Assembly: GCA_002049455.2 (NCBI GenBank)
Contig: KV919110.1
Coordinates: 1-64,000, forward strand
Length of the DNA stretch: 64,000 nucleotides
Source of the DNA: Porphyra umbilicalis
Taxonomy: Eukaryota > Rhodophyta > Bangiophyceae > Bangiales > Bangiaceae
Direction of reading: 5' to 3'
The first letter of the stretch is position 1; the number at the start of each line of letters is the position of its first letter. Positions 51,314-61,379 of this stretch are shown piece after piece. Below the pieces are notes generated by a model. That model was not told where the DNA came from. It worked only from the letters and a program-made list of their open reading frames with translations, and searched no databases. Both the position numbers and the translations under genes were made by a program.

Positions 51314-52465
51314 TTATGCGCGGCCGCGGCCGCGGCCGCGCCCGCCGCGCTCAACGGCGCCCCCGCCGCGGCCACCCGCGGCTGGGCGGGCGCCGCCACC
51401 GCCGCCAGGGTTGCGGGGCGAGCCGGCGTTTGAGCCCCCGCCGCCGCCGCCGGGGGCGCCGCAACCGCCCCGTCCACCGCCGTAGTTGAAGCCGCGCTCC
51501 AGGGCGCCAAGCTTGGCGGAGGCGTAGGCCTCTTGTCGGACGACGCCGGCCAAGAAGCGGCGCGCGCCCTCCCCACGCCGGCCGTTGCGGGGGATGGCGT
51601 CAGCGTGCGCGTAGGCCTCGGCGAGACTGGGCTCGGTCTGCCGCATGGAGAGGTAGTCGTAGCGCGCCGCTCCGATGGCGAAGATGCGGCGGGAGCTAAC
51701 CGAGACGTAGTCGGCGAAGGCGCCGTACTGCGGCAGGGTGAGCTCCGCCGTGTTCTGGATGCGCAGGGCGTCGTTGTGGAGCTGCTGGAGCCAGGCGAGG
51801 AGCTGGTACCAGTGCCGTGCCTCATGCTCGTCCCGGCTGCCGACTGCAAAGTCGGTGGCATGAACGTTGTCCACCGGCTTGAAGGGGACGGGGAGCCCGT
51901 CGGCGCGGCGGACGTCGTGCGGGATCGAGAAGCTGCGCAGGTAGTCGCCGGCGGCGGGGCGCTTGGCGCTGTCAAATTCATCGACGGCGAGGTCCGTTCC
52001 GCCGCGATAGCCGCGGGGCCCGGCCGCATGAGGGCGGCCGTGAAGACGGCCGTCGCGGTACCGCGCCGGGGCCCACTCCCCGCCGGCGCTACTGGCGCCC
52101 TCGTCGTCATAGGCAGCGAGGAAGTCGTCGTCGCCAGCGCCGTCGTCGGCAGCCGGAGAGGGAGCCAGCGGGAAAAGGGCGGGGGCACCCGTTCCGGCGC
52201 CGGCGGCCGCCGGTTGTCCCGCGGCCGGCGGTCCGTCGGTAGCACCCTGCCCGGCGGGGGGGTGGAGCCCGCCATGCCGCGCCGGGGAGGCCCGCGGCCG
52301 CGCTAGGTCAAGCGCGGCGAGGCCGCTACGCGCGAGCAGCTGGTCGTTGGCAGTCGCAAGCGCGGCCTCGGTACCGGCCAGCTGCGCGCGCGCCGCGTCG
52401 AGCTGCTCCTGGAGCAACGCCGCGGCGTTGTTGGCCGCCTCGCCGGCGGGCGGCGTGGGCGGCAT
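51314..52465 (-). CDS. gag-like protein of the DIRS-like retroelement
   Basis: From ATG 52465 (MPPTPPAGEAANN) the frame gives 383 residues to UAA at 51314-51316; it is also open upstream to 53014 but without natural composition. A coiled coil is likely at about 10-50 (ALLQEQLDAARAQLAGTEAA). A central helical region (DEHEARHWYQLLAWLQQLHN, TLPQYGAFADYVSVSSRRIF, MRQTEPSLAEAYAHADAIP) resembles capsid-like proteins of DIRS and related elements. The C-terminus is RG-rich (GGRGGGAVERGGRGRGRGRA), suitable for RNA binding. It is in the same frame as RT, separated by one UAA. Confidence 0.75.
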   Translation of the reverse strand: MPPTPPAGEAANNAAALLQEQLDAARAQLAGTEAALATANDQLLARSGLAALDLARPRASPARHGGLHPPAGQGATDGPPAAGQPAAAGAGTGAPALFPLAPSPAADDGAGDDDFLAAYDDEGASSAGGEWAPARYRDGRLHGRPHAAGPRGYRGGTDLAVDEFDSAKRPAAGDYLRSFSIPHDVRRADGLPVPFKPVDNVHATDFAVGSRDEHEARHWYQLLAWLQQLHNDALRIQNTAELTLPQYGAFADYVSVSSRRIFAIGAARYDYLSMRQTEPSLAEAYAHADAIPRNGRRGEGARRFLAGVVRQEAYASAKLGALERGFNYGGGRGGCGAPGGGGGGSNAGSPRNPGGGGGARPAAGGRGGGAVERGGRGRGRGRA

Positions 52466-53008
52466 GAGGACGGTCAGCGGGGTGGCCCGTCCGAGTAAAC
52501 ACGTCAACCACAGACCACCACGGGGTGGGAGCCTGGGAGGGGAGTCTCTTCGAGCGCGTCGCGGTCCGACGCGCGAGAAGAGATGGACGCTGCCGCGCTG
52601 TACGGCGCGGCAGTGGGCGGCGTCGGGCGCCGGTCTTGTACCGGCCGCCCTGCCGCCGCCCCCATCGGAGGTACATAGGAGGGGGGGGGCGTGCCCCAAG
52701 GCGGGGGCGTGCCCCCCCCCAACACAGACAGGTCCAGGAGCGGGTAGCGCCGCGCGCGCCCCCCCTCCGCCGGGGGGGCGTGAGCGTGCCTCCCCCGCCA
52801 GGCAGCAACGGCGGCGGCGTCCCGCCGGGGTGGAAGGAGCGGCGCCGGCCTCGGGGCGCTCCGCCGTGCGTCCCGCGGGGCGCCGCCCCCGCCACGACCA
52901 AGCAGGAGGTGGGCGCCAGCGGGTGCGGGCGCGTCGAATTCGATGGCGGGGTCGCCGCCAGTCGCCCGGATGCGTCGCGCCACCGATGGCGTCCGCCCGC
53001 CAGCTCAG

Positions 53009-53900
53009 GCCCATTCTTAGCTGCGGCTTCGTTCGTGTGACGCGTCGTGTGACGAGCTCTCAGCTTAGAAAGGTCGCAGTGGGTCGTCCCTTCGTGTGAC
53101 AGTGTGAGGCGGAATTTTTTCGATGAATTTAACGTAAGTGATTGTCGGTCAAAGGGCTGACTTCGAGCGCTGGGTTGCTGGGCTCGGCACGGGCGCACAC
53201 CGATGCTGTAAAACACCGTGGTTCAGGATATGCCATGAGGGCGACGCCTTCGTCGCCCTCCCCTCGTTGCCGGCGCCTCGTTGCCGAGCCAGACAGCCTG
53301 AAATTGAACCCTTGGCGCCACGTTCGCCGAACCAGGATAGCCTCCCTGGATGGTCCATGCAGCAGGCTGTGCATAGCCGGGGAAGAAGTCCATTCGGGGG
53401 CGCAGCTTGGGCCCACCATGATACCCGCAGCGTACGCTCGTATCGCGCTGCGGGCGTACTGAGGAATCCTCGATTTTGTGCTGTCGTACAGAAACGGCGA
53501 CGGAGAGGCGGCCATCTGCCACAGGGCAGCGTAGGGGGCCAGCTGGTCATTCGGACAAGGCTGGGGGGCGTGGGGCGTTGCCGACGAAGGGGGCAGATGT
53601 GGCCCGACTCGACTGTGGCGGCGCTTTCGGCTGCAGCCAGCAGGAGGCGACGGACTCGAATGTCCATCACACCAGTCGATTTGGAATTGATTGTTTCCAA
53701 ATTCGCACTTGAAACCGTTCCACAAGACCAGCACGCCGCAAGGTCGATGTGATCACATGAAGCAACGTCGGAAAGTTCTTTTCCGACGTTGCTTCGTGTG
53801 ATCACATGTGATCACATTGTTACGCGTTGCAGCCAATAGCTGGCCGCCCCACATCGTCACATGAACCGTCACACGAACGAAGCCGCAGCTAAGAATGGGC
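53009..53900. mobile_element. TIR element with 5-bp target duplication CTCAG
   Basis: Terminal inverted repeats GCCCATTCTTAGCTGCGGC continuing through TTCGTTCGTGTGACG at both ends. Flanked by CTCAG at 53004-53008 and 53901-53905. Overlapping frames of about 200 codons on both strands (53,138-53,752 + and 53,129-53,734 -) show no transposase motif. It also contains the strong hairpin at 53747-53807. Superfamily not determined. Confidence 0.7.
53747..53807. repeat. long hairpin
   Basis: ATGTGATCACA and GAAGCAACGTCGGAAA on the left pair with their complements on the right around a 4-6 base loop (GTTC); about 28 bp of stem with one or two mismatches. It lies near one end of the TIR element. Confidence 0.88.
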
Positions 53901-53905
53901 CTCAG

Positions 53906-54699
53906 GCCCGTTCCGTGACATGGATCCGGGTTTGTGTTGCCCGTTTGTTACGCCACAAACCCGGCGTCACACCGGTCAGAGCATTCCGGGACATCAGGCA
54001 GGATATGGGTATGTGATGTCAATGAATGTAAGTACACAAGATAATTCAATATCTGCACCCCAATCTCAATCGTCCGCGGCTTTCTGTCCACCCGCTGGCG
54101 CACGTGTGTAGCAACATTGCTGATCGGCACGGGCGCTGCGGCGCGCACCGTGTGGCGACACGCACCACCGCGGGTGGAGAGAGTGACTAGAGGGGCGTGC
54201 CCACACCGCGGCACCCTCTGCGTAAGCTCACACAGCTGCATCTCCGGTTGGCGTCTGACGCGGGTTGGCCCCCGTCACCGGTCCCCTCACAGCGCAAAAA
54301 GGTAAAGAACGTACAGGCTGTGGCGGGAAGCGGTGTGGCCGCGTACGAATACGAAAAAGCCGACTGTGTGAGCTGCTGCGTGCGGTGGGAGGAGGTGTGA
54401 CCCGCGCAACTGCAGCGCAGCGGCTGCGGCCTCGGCCGACGTGCGGTGAGATCACTCGACACCATTCCCTCGCCAATACATCGGAAAACTCTTGCGTCAC
54501 TCCGTCCGTGATCGATTCTAATTCTCCAGGCAGGCCATTCAGCCTGCCTCGTCACATGGCTCCGGCCGAGTGGCGCAAGCCAGGCATGCCTGGGATCGGC
54601 ACGGGCAAGTTTAGCACGTGGCAGAATTCAGCCAACCAGCGTTCGACAACGCTTGTCACAAACACCGTCACAAACACGGACCCATGTCACGGAACGGGC
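53906..54699. mobile_element. second TIR element sharing the CTCAG duplication
   Basis: Ends GCCCGTTCCGTGACATGG (53906) and its complement ending at 54699, extending imperfectly. The left flank is the same CTCAG (53901-53905) that ends the previous element; the right flank is CTCAT. No coding domain. Probably a relative of the element at 53009, inserted at the same target. Confidence 0.55.
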
Positions 54700-54800
54700 C
54701 TCATCGGACCGGGTGTCGTGGCAGCCGCGCCGCCGTGTCGCGGCGGCGCGGCGTCACAATTGTTCCGGTTACCGAGCGCACAGGAGCAAGTACAAAAACA

Positions 54801-55014
54801 AAACGAGTGGGCTCGCTGCCTGTTGTGCAGGTTCCTGACCCCTCTGCCCTGCTCTGGGCCACGTTCAGGCCGAAGACGACATAACGGCAGGTGGAGGCTG
54901 ACATGACGTGAATACAGCGATGCCATCAAATCGTCCGTTTCTGGGCATGTCTGCTCATCCAGAAGAAACTTCATGGTGTACTTACTCAACTCTTGAAACC
55001 CTATGCGCCAATTT
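54801..55014 (-). repeat. direct repeat copy 2, upstream of the ferredoxin gene
   Basis: Duplicate of 49691-49904 with one substitution. Its outer end lies 142 bp before the ferredoxin start codon, so it forms part of that gene's upstream region. Confidence 0.92.
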
Positions 55015-55155
55015 CCGTCTGGAATGGGCGTCGTCTCCCTCACACCTCGAGACGCCGTCGTTGAGCCGCGGCCTTGACCACGCCGACCGTCACCGGCCCC
55101 ATCACTTTGTCCGCCTTCCACGCCGTCGCTTGAACCGCCAGGCATTGCCACCGCC

Positions 55156-55785
55156 ATGCTCTTCTCTGCCGCTCGCCAACGGTGCGCCGCCGCTGTGCGG
55201 CCCGCCCTGGCGACCGCGTCGGCGGCGGCTCGACCTGGCCAGACGCCCAAGTCGACGTGGGCGGTGTCGCCGGCCCCTGCCTTGGCCGCCCCCGCCCTTG
55301 CGGCTCCCCTGACGCCCCCCCCCCCCCCAAGCGGCGAGCGCGGTGCTGCGGTGGTGCTCTCGGCTACGTCTCCCCCCCACCGCCGCCGGCACCCGGGCAC
55401 ATACGTCTGCCCCCCCCCCCCCGGTACCCCGACCGTCAAGCTGACGATTGTCGAGCGGGACGGCAACCGCCGGGAGCTCGACGTCCCCGTCGGCACGTCA
55501 GTGTTGTCGGTCGCGCACAGCAATGAGATTGATCTGGAGGGCGCCTGTGAAGGCTCCCTCGCGTGCTCCACCTGCCACGTCTACGTCGACGAGCCGACCT
55601 TTGAGCGGCTACCCGAGGCGTGTGACGACGAGCTGGACATGCTCGACTTGGCGTTTGGGTTGCGGGAGAACAGCCGGCTGGGGTGCCAGGTGATTTGCGA
55701 CGACACCACGGATGGGATGGTTGTGACGCTGCCGGCGGCGACGCGGAACATGGCGGTGGATGGCTATGTGCCCAAGCCCCACTGA
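55156..55785 (+). CDS. mitochondrial adrenodoxin-type [2Fe-2S] ferredoxin
   Basis: The 209-residue protein starts at ATG 55156 (GCCATGC). Residues 1-90 include an Arg/Ala-rich mitochondrial presequence (LFSAARQRCAAAVRPALATA) and a Pro-rich segment longer than usual. The ferredoxin domain (about 93-209) has the adrenodoxin pattern: EGACEGSLACSTCHVYVDE with C131, C137, C140, then DDELDMLDLAFGLRENSRLG and C177 in LGCQVI, ending DTTDGMVVTLPAATRNMAVD. This spacing and the acidic helix are those of YAH1/FDX1-type proteins that pass electrons from adrenodoxin reductase to Fe-S cluster assembly (and, in some species, to P450s). Located in the mitochondrial matrix. The frame crosses two C runs without a break. 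Confidence 0.93.
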   Translation: MLFSAARQRCAAAVRPALATASAAARPGQTPKSTWAVSPAPALAAPALAAPLTPPPPPSGERGAAVVLSATSPPHRRRHPGTYVCPPPPGTPTVKLTIVERDGNRRELDVPVGTSVLSVAHSNEIDLEGACEGSLACSTCHVYVDEPTFERLPEACDDELDMLDLAFGLRENSRLGCQVICDDTTDGMVVTLPAATRNMAVDGYVPKPH

Positions 55786-56432
55786 GCGGTGGGGGGGGGG
55801 TCGATGGGGTGAATGCTTGCTGGTCCGACGAAAGGCGCCTGGGACTGCAGCTGTCGGGTGTTGGTGTATGGTGCAGCTTGCCAAGTGATGGCACTGCTGC
55901 TGTTGGAGGTGGTGACCTTGAGTTGGCAACGGCGCTGTGCATCTTGCAGACTGTGGAGCACGGGGATGCCCCTCTTTTTGCTTGCGGCGCTCTTGGTTGG
56001 GTTTCCATGAGGCGCTCCATTTTGTGTCACCCGTCCAGATGCGTGTCAGTTTCTCCCGAGGGTGCGGCCTTCAGCGCTTCATGGCGCTGTGTGGCGCTAG
56101 GTAGAACCTGGTGTCCCCGCTGTACCACCAGGGTAGTGGGTCGGCCAAACCTACTGCCGCGGCGCTCCTCAATAGACAACCCTTCATTAACTTACGACGC
56201 GGTCCCGGGCTGCTTTCCACAAGAGCAAAGAAAACTGGAGAAAAAAAAAAAGGTACCACGGGTCGAGCGGCCCAGGCGAAAATGGCAGTGCAGGCCGTGG
56301 GTGTCCCGACCCCGTCACGACCTTCCCAGGCAGCGCGGCCATCCCCACAAGCACACCGCACCGCTGGCGACGGGCATGGGCGCGGGCGACAAAGAGGCGC
56401 ATGAGCGCTCCCCCCACTTTTTGTGACCCGCC
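55786..56432. other. intergenic between convergent ferredoxin and SLC4 genes
   Basis: No gene; an A run at about 56,240-56,251. Ordinary composition. Confidence 0.35.
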
Positions 56433-58133
56433 TCACACGAGCTCCCCGTCCAGCACGCTCAGCGCGCGCTCCGAGAAGAGTCGCCGCGCGAGCAGCGAGC
56501 GGATGGCGAGCAGCGACGCAATCACCGACGGGAAGAAGAGGCTGGTCTTGGGGTTGATCTTGAGCGCCCACAGCGCCGCGAGGCACACGAGCTGCAGCGC
56601 CGTGAAGCCGTGCACCTCCTTGGGCGCGACCTGCCGGATCGGGGAGCTGGCCGGCGCGAGCTCCGGGTCCAGGAAGAGGAGTTTGATGCGCTGCAGGAAC
56701 TGGTTGCCGGTCATCATGTTGCGGCCAAGGAAGAGGAAGAGCCCGCAAATGACCGCCAGCGGGATGCGCCGAAGGAGGGGAAGGAAGAAGAGCGACGCGC
56801 CAATAAGCACGTGGATGGCAAAGCCGGTGACGCGGGACTCGACGACCGACGTAATCTGCGTGCGCTCGGGCGTCGGCTCGGCGGGCGCCGCCGCCGCCCC
56901 CTTGTCGGGAGACGCTGTCGTCGCCAGTGCCGCGTCATCGGCGGCGGCGGCGGCGGGCACGCCGCCGACCACCTCGGTCGTCGCCAGCGCCCGCACGTGG
57001 TTGAGCGACTGCACCGTCGCCGCGCACATCCACGGGAGGCCGAGGAGGGACGTGGCGAGCGTGCACACAGAGAGCACGAGCAGGTCGAGGTGGTAGCCCG
57101 GCCCCTTTTTCAGCTTGTGCGCCGGCGCGTTGGTACACCGCACGCTGATGTTTTGGTCGAGGAAGAAGAGCATGGTCAGGAGGATGGCTGGCAGCACGGC
57201 GCCGACTTTGATCGACAGGGGCAAGCCGGCAAGCGGCACGAGCCACCCGCGCCCGCCCGCGAGCGTCATTTTCGCAGGAATGTCGAGCGTCTCCAACCCC
57301 GAATGGCGGATGGCCGGCACGACCGACGCAAGCGCCGACATGACAAAGATGGCGAGGCACGGCCCAAAGTCGGCGAGCAGCGTGCGCACCCGCTTGCGCA
57401 GGTACTTGCCGGAGCGGAGGCCCGAGAGCGTGCGGCCGAGCGCAAACGTGCCGAGGGCGAGGGCGAGGGAGAAGAAGGGCCGCGTCTTGTCCGCGCCCGC
57501 CGTGGAGAAGCCGCCGGCGAGGGAGCGGGACGCCTCAAACACAAAGTTGCACGCGATGAGGCTGTTAAACACCTCGTCCGTGAAGCGCGTGCAGTACTTG
57601 ATCAGATCCGACGCGTTGATGAGGGCGAGGAAGGCGAGGATGGCGGCGGTCCAGATGCCCACCCACGCGTACGTGGGGAGGAAGGGGATGCTCGCCCGCG
57701 CGCAAAAGCCGTAGAGCGCCGACGTGAAGGCGAGCGTCAACCCCGTCGGGCCGATAATGACCAGCGGCTGGCCCGACAGGGCGGCGTAGGCCACCCCGCA
57801 CCCCGACGCTGACACGAGGAACTCCACCACCCCCATCGTGCCGTTGGTGAGGACGGACGTGAGCCCCCCAAACGCAACCACCGGCGCCAAGCACGCAAAG
57901 TACAGAAAGGCGGTCGCCGGCAGCGCCTTGAGTTGAAAGCCGTCCACCCAGTCCGACGCGTACAGCGGCAGCCGCCGACGCACGTCACCGACGAGGCCCC
58001 GCCCCCAGTAGCGGGGCCCAAAGCGCGTGCCCGTCGCAGGGCCGAGGCCGCCAATGTCCTCCAACCGCGGGTCGCCCGCGACCGCCGCCGCCGCCGCCGC
58101 GTCCGCGCCGGGCGTGGGCGACGAGGCGGCCAT
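56433..58133 (-). CDS. SLC4-family anion transporter (bicarbonate/borate type)
   Basis: The 566-residue membrane protein starts at ATG 58133 (MAASSPTPGADA); the frame is open further but is Gly/Ala/Pro low complexity. The HCO3_cotransp domain starts at the DVRRRLPLYASDWVDGFQLK segment and shows about a dozen membrane helices. Typical blocks: FLYFACLAPVVAFGGL, GPTGLTLAFTSALYGFC, FFLDQNISVRCTN, KKGPGYHLDLLVLSV, LLGLPWMCAATVQSLNHVRA, ERTQITSVVESRVTGFAIHV, PLAVICGLFLFLGRNMMTGN. It lacks the large cytosolic N-domain of animal band 3, as plant and fungal BOR transporters do. Substrate (bicarbonate for carbon concentration, or borate) cannot be told from sequence. The loop before ERTQ has a 35-residue Ala-rich insertion. 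No frame break. Confidence 0.9.
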   Translation of the reverse strand: MAASSPTPGADAAAAAAVAGDPRLEDIGGLGPATGTRFGPRYWGRGLVGDVRRRLPLYASDWVDGFQLKALPATAFLYFACLAPVVAFGGLTSVLTNGTMGVVEFLVSASGCGVAYAALSGQPLVIIGPTGLTLAFTSALYGFCARASIPFLPTYAWVGIWTAAILAFLALINASDLIKYCTRFTDEVFNSLIACNFVFEASRSLAGGFSTAGADKTRPFFSLALALGTFALGRTLSGLRSGKYLRKRVRTLLADFGPCLAIFVMSALASVVPAIRHSGLETLDIPAKMTLAGGRGWLVPLAGLPLSIKVGAVLPAILLTMLFFLDQNISVRCTNAPAHKLKKGPGYHLDLLVLSVCTLATSLLGLPWMCAATVQSLNHVRALATTEVVGGVPAAAAADDAALATTASPDKGAAAAPAEPTPERTQITSVVESRVTGFAIHVLIGASLFFLPLLRRIPLAVICGLFLFLGRNMMTGNQFLQRIKLLFLDPELAPASSPIRQVAPKEVHGFTALQLVCLAALWALKINPKTSLFFPSVIASLLAIRSLLARRLFSERALSVLDGELV

Positions 58134-60164
58134 GGTCGGGGGGGGGGGGGCCCGGCGGGCGCCCCATCCCGCCGCCGGCGGCGGGGGGGGGACCGCGGCG
58201 CCGCCGCCACCGCCGCCCGCCGCGCGCGGGCCGCCACCCGCGGCGGCGCGGCGCAAAAGCTCCCCGCGCGCGCGGCAAACAGCGGGGCGGCGCCCCGCGC
58301 CGACGCCACCAGCGGCGGCGCGGCCGCCCACGCCACCGTCGTGCGGGCGCGCGGTGCCACGCCCACACCCGCGGCACCAGGCGCCGCCGCCGCCGCCGTC
58401 GCCGCCGTCGCCGCCGCCGCCGCCATCGCGCCTCGCCCGTCGCCGCCACCGCCACCGCCGCCGCCGCAGCGGTGGCCGTCCATCCGCGCCGCCATGCCGG
58501 CCGCCGCCGCTCGTTGCACCGCCGCGCGTGGAAGCTGCGGGCGGCCGTGTGTCGCCCCAGACCCCAGCAAGGCCAGGCGGTACGTGCGGTGGGCGGTGGG
58601 CAGCACCCGGAGGGGGTCCGGCGCGGCGTCACGGCGGGGATGCGGTGGGGGTGCGCCGCGAGCACCGGGCACGGGGGGCGAGGGCGGGGGGGGGGACGCA
58701 GCGGCCGAGCCGACTGCGGCAGCGGGGTGGTCGCACCGCGAATGGTCTGGAGGCGAACCGAGGTGGCGGATTGACGCGCACCGCGAATGGGCCGCTGAGA
58801 TCACGAGGGTACACACGTGCATTCGAGCCGGGCAGAGGCCGGCCTAAACAGTCGCGCCACGCCGACACGCCCGCCGCGGTGGGGGCGGGGGTTGGGGCAG
58901 GATCCAGGCCGCGGCGCGCGCGGGGTCGACAACAAAAGTGCAAACGGCGGCGGTCGCGCTGCCGGGCGCGGACCACACGTCGCCTCACCCGGCGCCCTGC
59001 AATCGGATGAGCAACGGCGGGGCGGTGAAGGTGCGCCGCCTGCCCCACAGACAGAAAGAGATTTCATCTGTTTTGAGCCCAACTGGCTTTCATAGATATC
59101 TCAATCCCGGTCCACTTCAATTCCGTTGAACTATCATAAAGTTGGCACTTTTATCATTTTGCTTTTTTTCTGGAGCAGAACTATGCGGAGATTCCTTCGA
59201 ATGACCTTCACAGCGTCGTCCTGTTCGTCCGGTTCCTTTAACCGACATGTTCCCAGTCCAGAGACCACTCTGGAAGGGAACGCCACAGTCGTGTTGCTGC
59301 GAGCATGAAAGCGCGGTGGCGCGATGAACCACCCTGTACAGTTTTCCATTACCGTGACGTCCCCTGAAGCGGCCCCAAAGCAAGCCGGAAACTCGTGCAG
59401 CCACACTATTTCTGTAGGCGACACATTCGGGAATTACTCGTGCTTATAGAAATTGATGATGATACTTGATCGAACCAAATCGTGCCGCAACGGCTGGTTT
59501 CACAAGAAGAGCTGACTCGGCTCACAGATTGGTCGTCCTGGTGTTGATCAAACCGGACTGCCACACACTGCGCACCGATACTGTACACACTGCGAGCGCA
59601 CGCCCACTGCGGCAGGGCAGTCGGGGCGTGGAGGCTGGATGCCACCGGTAGGAGAAAGTCAATGCAATCTCGCAACTGTGGTGACTTGTGGGCCCCAAAC
59701 TGTCAGCCGGTACAGGAGAGCCCACATCCATTCAAATGGCGCCCCCCATTCAAACGCGCCGGCGGCACCCGTCTGGCCGCGCGCCAAAATTGGCATCCCC
59801 GCCGCGCGTACGGCCGACCCGTCTCACGCCCCCCGCCCGCGGCCGCCACGGTGCCCGCGCCCCCCACCCGCGCCCGCCACTCTGCGGCCGGCGGCGCCCC
59901 GCCCGCCACTCTGCGGCCGGCGGCTCCGCGCCCGCCACTCTGCGGCCGGGCGGCACCCCGCCCGCGGCGGCTGTCCCCTCCTCACGGGCGCGTCGGCTTG
60001 GCGAGCCACGCGCGCCCCCGTGCCGCGCGTGCGCGCCCCCGGGGGCGGGTGCCCGCGTGGCCGCGGCGGCCCCGTCCCCCCCCCGTGTCCCGCGGGGCCC
60101 CCCGCCGCGCCGACGCTGCCGGCGGCACCCCCCCCCCCCCCCCCCCCACCCCCCCCCCTCCACC
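58134..60164. other. intergenic region between divergent SLC4 and NCAPG2 genes
   Basis: 58,134-58,800 is GC-rich with (CCG)n tracts and is probably the SLC4 promoter/5' region. 59,050-59,650 is AT-richer with no gene. 59,740-60,164 is C-rich leader of the condensin gene, with a tandem repeat and a long C tract at 60,128-60,158. Confidence 0.4.
59871..59960. repeat. 29-bp tandem repeat, three copies
   Basis: Units begin CGCCCGCCACTCTGCGGCC at 59871, 59900 and 59929, with a few substitutions. Located about 200 bp before the probable NCAPG2 start. Confidence 0.8.
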
Positions 60165-60877
60165 ATGCCCGCGGCGGTCCCCCCCCCGCCGCGTGGCTGG
60201 CGTCGCGCGTCACCCCTCCCCCCCCAACGCCGGCCGCCGCGCTCGTCGCCGTCCGCGCCCTCTGCGCCGACCGCCCCGACGGCGTGGCGGCCGCCACCGC
60301 CGCGCTGCCGGCCGCCGCGCTCGGGCGGCTCGGGGGGTGCTGTCTGCCGCCGCGCGGGCGGCCGTCGCCGCCGCGGCGGCCGCCGCGTCGGCGAGGACCC
60401 GGCGGCCGCCGCCGCCGCCGCCCGACGGCAACGGCGGTGGCGGCGGCGGCGGCGGCAGAGGCGGCGGCGCGTCAATTGACGCGGTCGCCGACGGCGCCGC
60501 CGCCGACGCGAATACCGCCGACGCTGCGGTCGGTGACGACGCTGAAGCGGCGGCGGCGGCGGCGGCGGTGGCAGAGGCGGACGCGGCCATTGCCGACGTG
60601 ACCGCCGTGGCGTCTGCCGTGACCGAGGGGGAGGCCGCCCGCGCCGACGCGCCGCGGCGCGCCGACACCCCGCCGACCGCCCTGCCCGCCGTTGCCGCGC
60701 TTGCGGCGGGGGTGCTCCTCCCCGCCGACGGGGGGGCGCTGCCGCGACTGCCACCGCCGACGGCGTGGCACGCGCCGCCGAGGCGCTCGTCGGGCGGGCG
60801 GGGGGGGAGGCGCTCGCGCCGCCCCTCGTCCTGTACCTCCTCCTGTGCGCGCTCGCCGAAACGGAGGGCGGGGGGGG

Positions 60878-60912
<35 letters not shown>

Positions 60913-60964
60913 GGCGCGGGGCGCCCCCCCCCCAAAGGGCGGCCGCCCAAACGCCCCCGCCGCC

Positions 60965-61001
<37 letters not shown>

Positions 61002-61347
61002 GCACCCGCCCGGCGCCCCCCCCCCCCCGACGGCGGGGCGCCGACGCCCGCGGCGGCGGTGCGGCGCCTCTTTGCGGTGCGCGGCGCCTTTACGGTCCTC
61101 GACTTGCCCGCGTCGGCGGGCGACGACACGACGGGGTTGCTCGCCGCCGCCGCGGCGTCGCCCGCGTTTACGCGCTCCGACGCGGGGCGGCGGCTCCTCG
61201 GGTGGGCCCTCGCGTCGCTCGGCGGGCGCGTGGCGGGGGCGCTGCACGGGGGGCTCCGCCGGGGGCTGGGGGGGGGGGGGGGGGGGAACACGTGGGGGAG
61301 GTCTACTACCGCGCGTGGCGGGCGGTGGTGGCGGCCGTGGGGGGGGA

Positions 61348-61379
<32 letters not shown>

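Larger units (their letters stand above)
49691..55014 (-). mobile_element. DIRS-like retroelement with 214-bp terminal direct repeats
   Basis: Order on the minus strand: direct repeat (55014-54801), short leader, two later TIR insertions (54699-53009), a 0.5-kb leader, gag, UAA, RT/RNase H, direct repeat (49904-49691). The right-hand repeat is part of the RT/RNase H frame. The internal length without the insertions is about 3.2 kb. Flanks give no clear target duplication. Alternatively, 54801-55014 is an independent truncated copy that shares the same 3' end. Confidence 0.6.

Noticed and set aside
53129..53752. About 200-codon frames on both strands inside the TIR element, considered as transposase
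   Set aside because: No DDE motif or zinc-finger pattern, and both strands are open to a similar extent.
59406..59675. Frames in the AT-richer stretch upstream of NCAPG2
   Set aside because: Short, no domain, no promoter-like arrangement.
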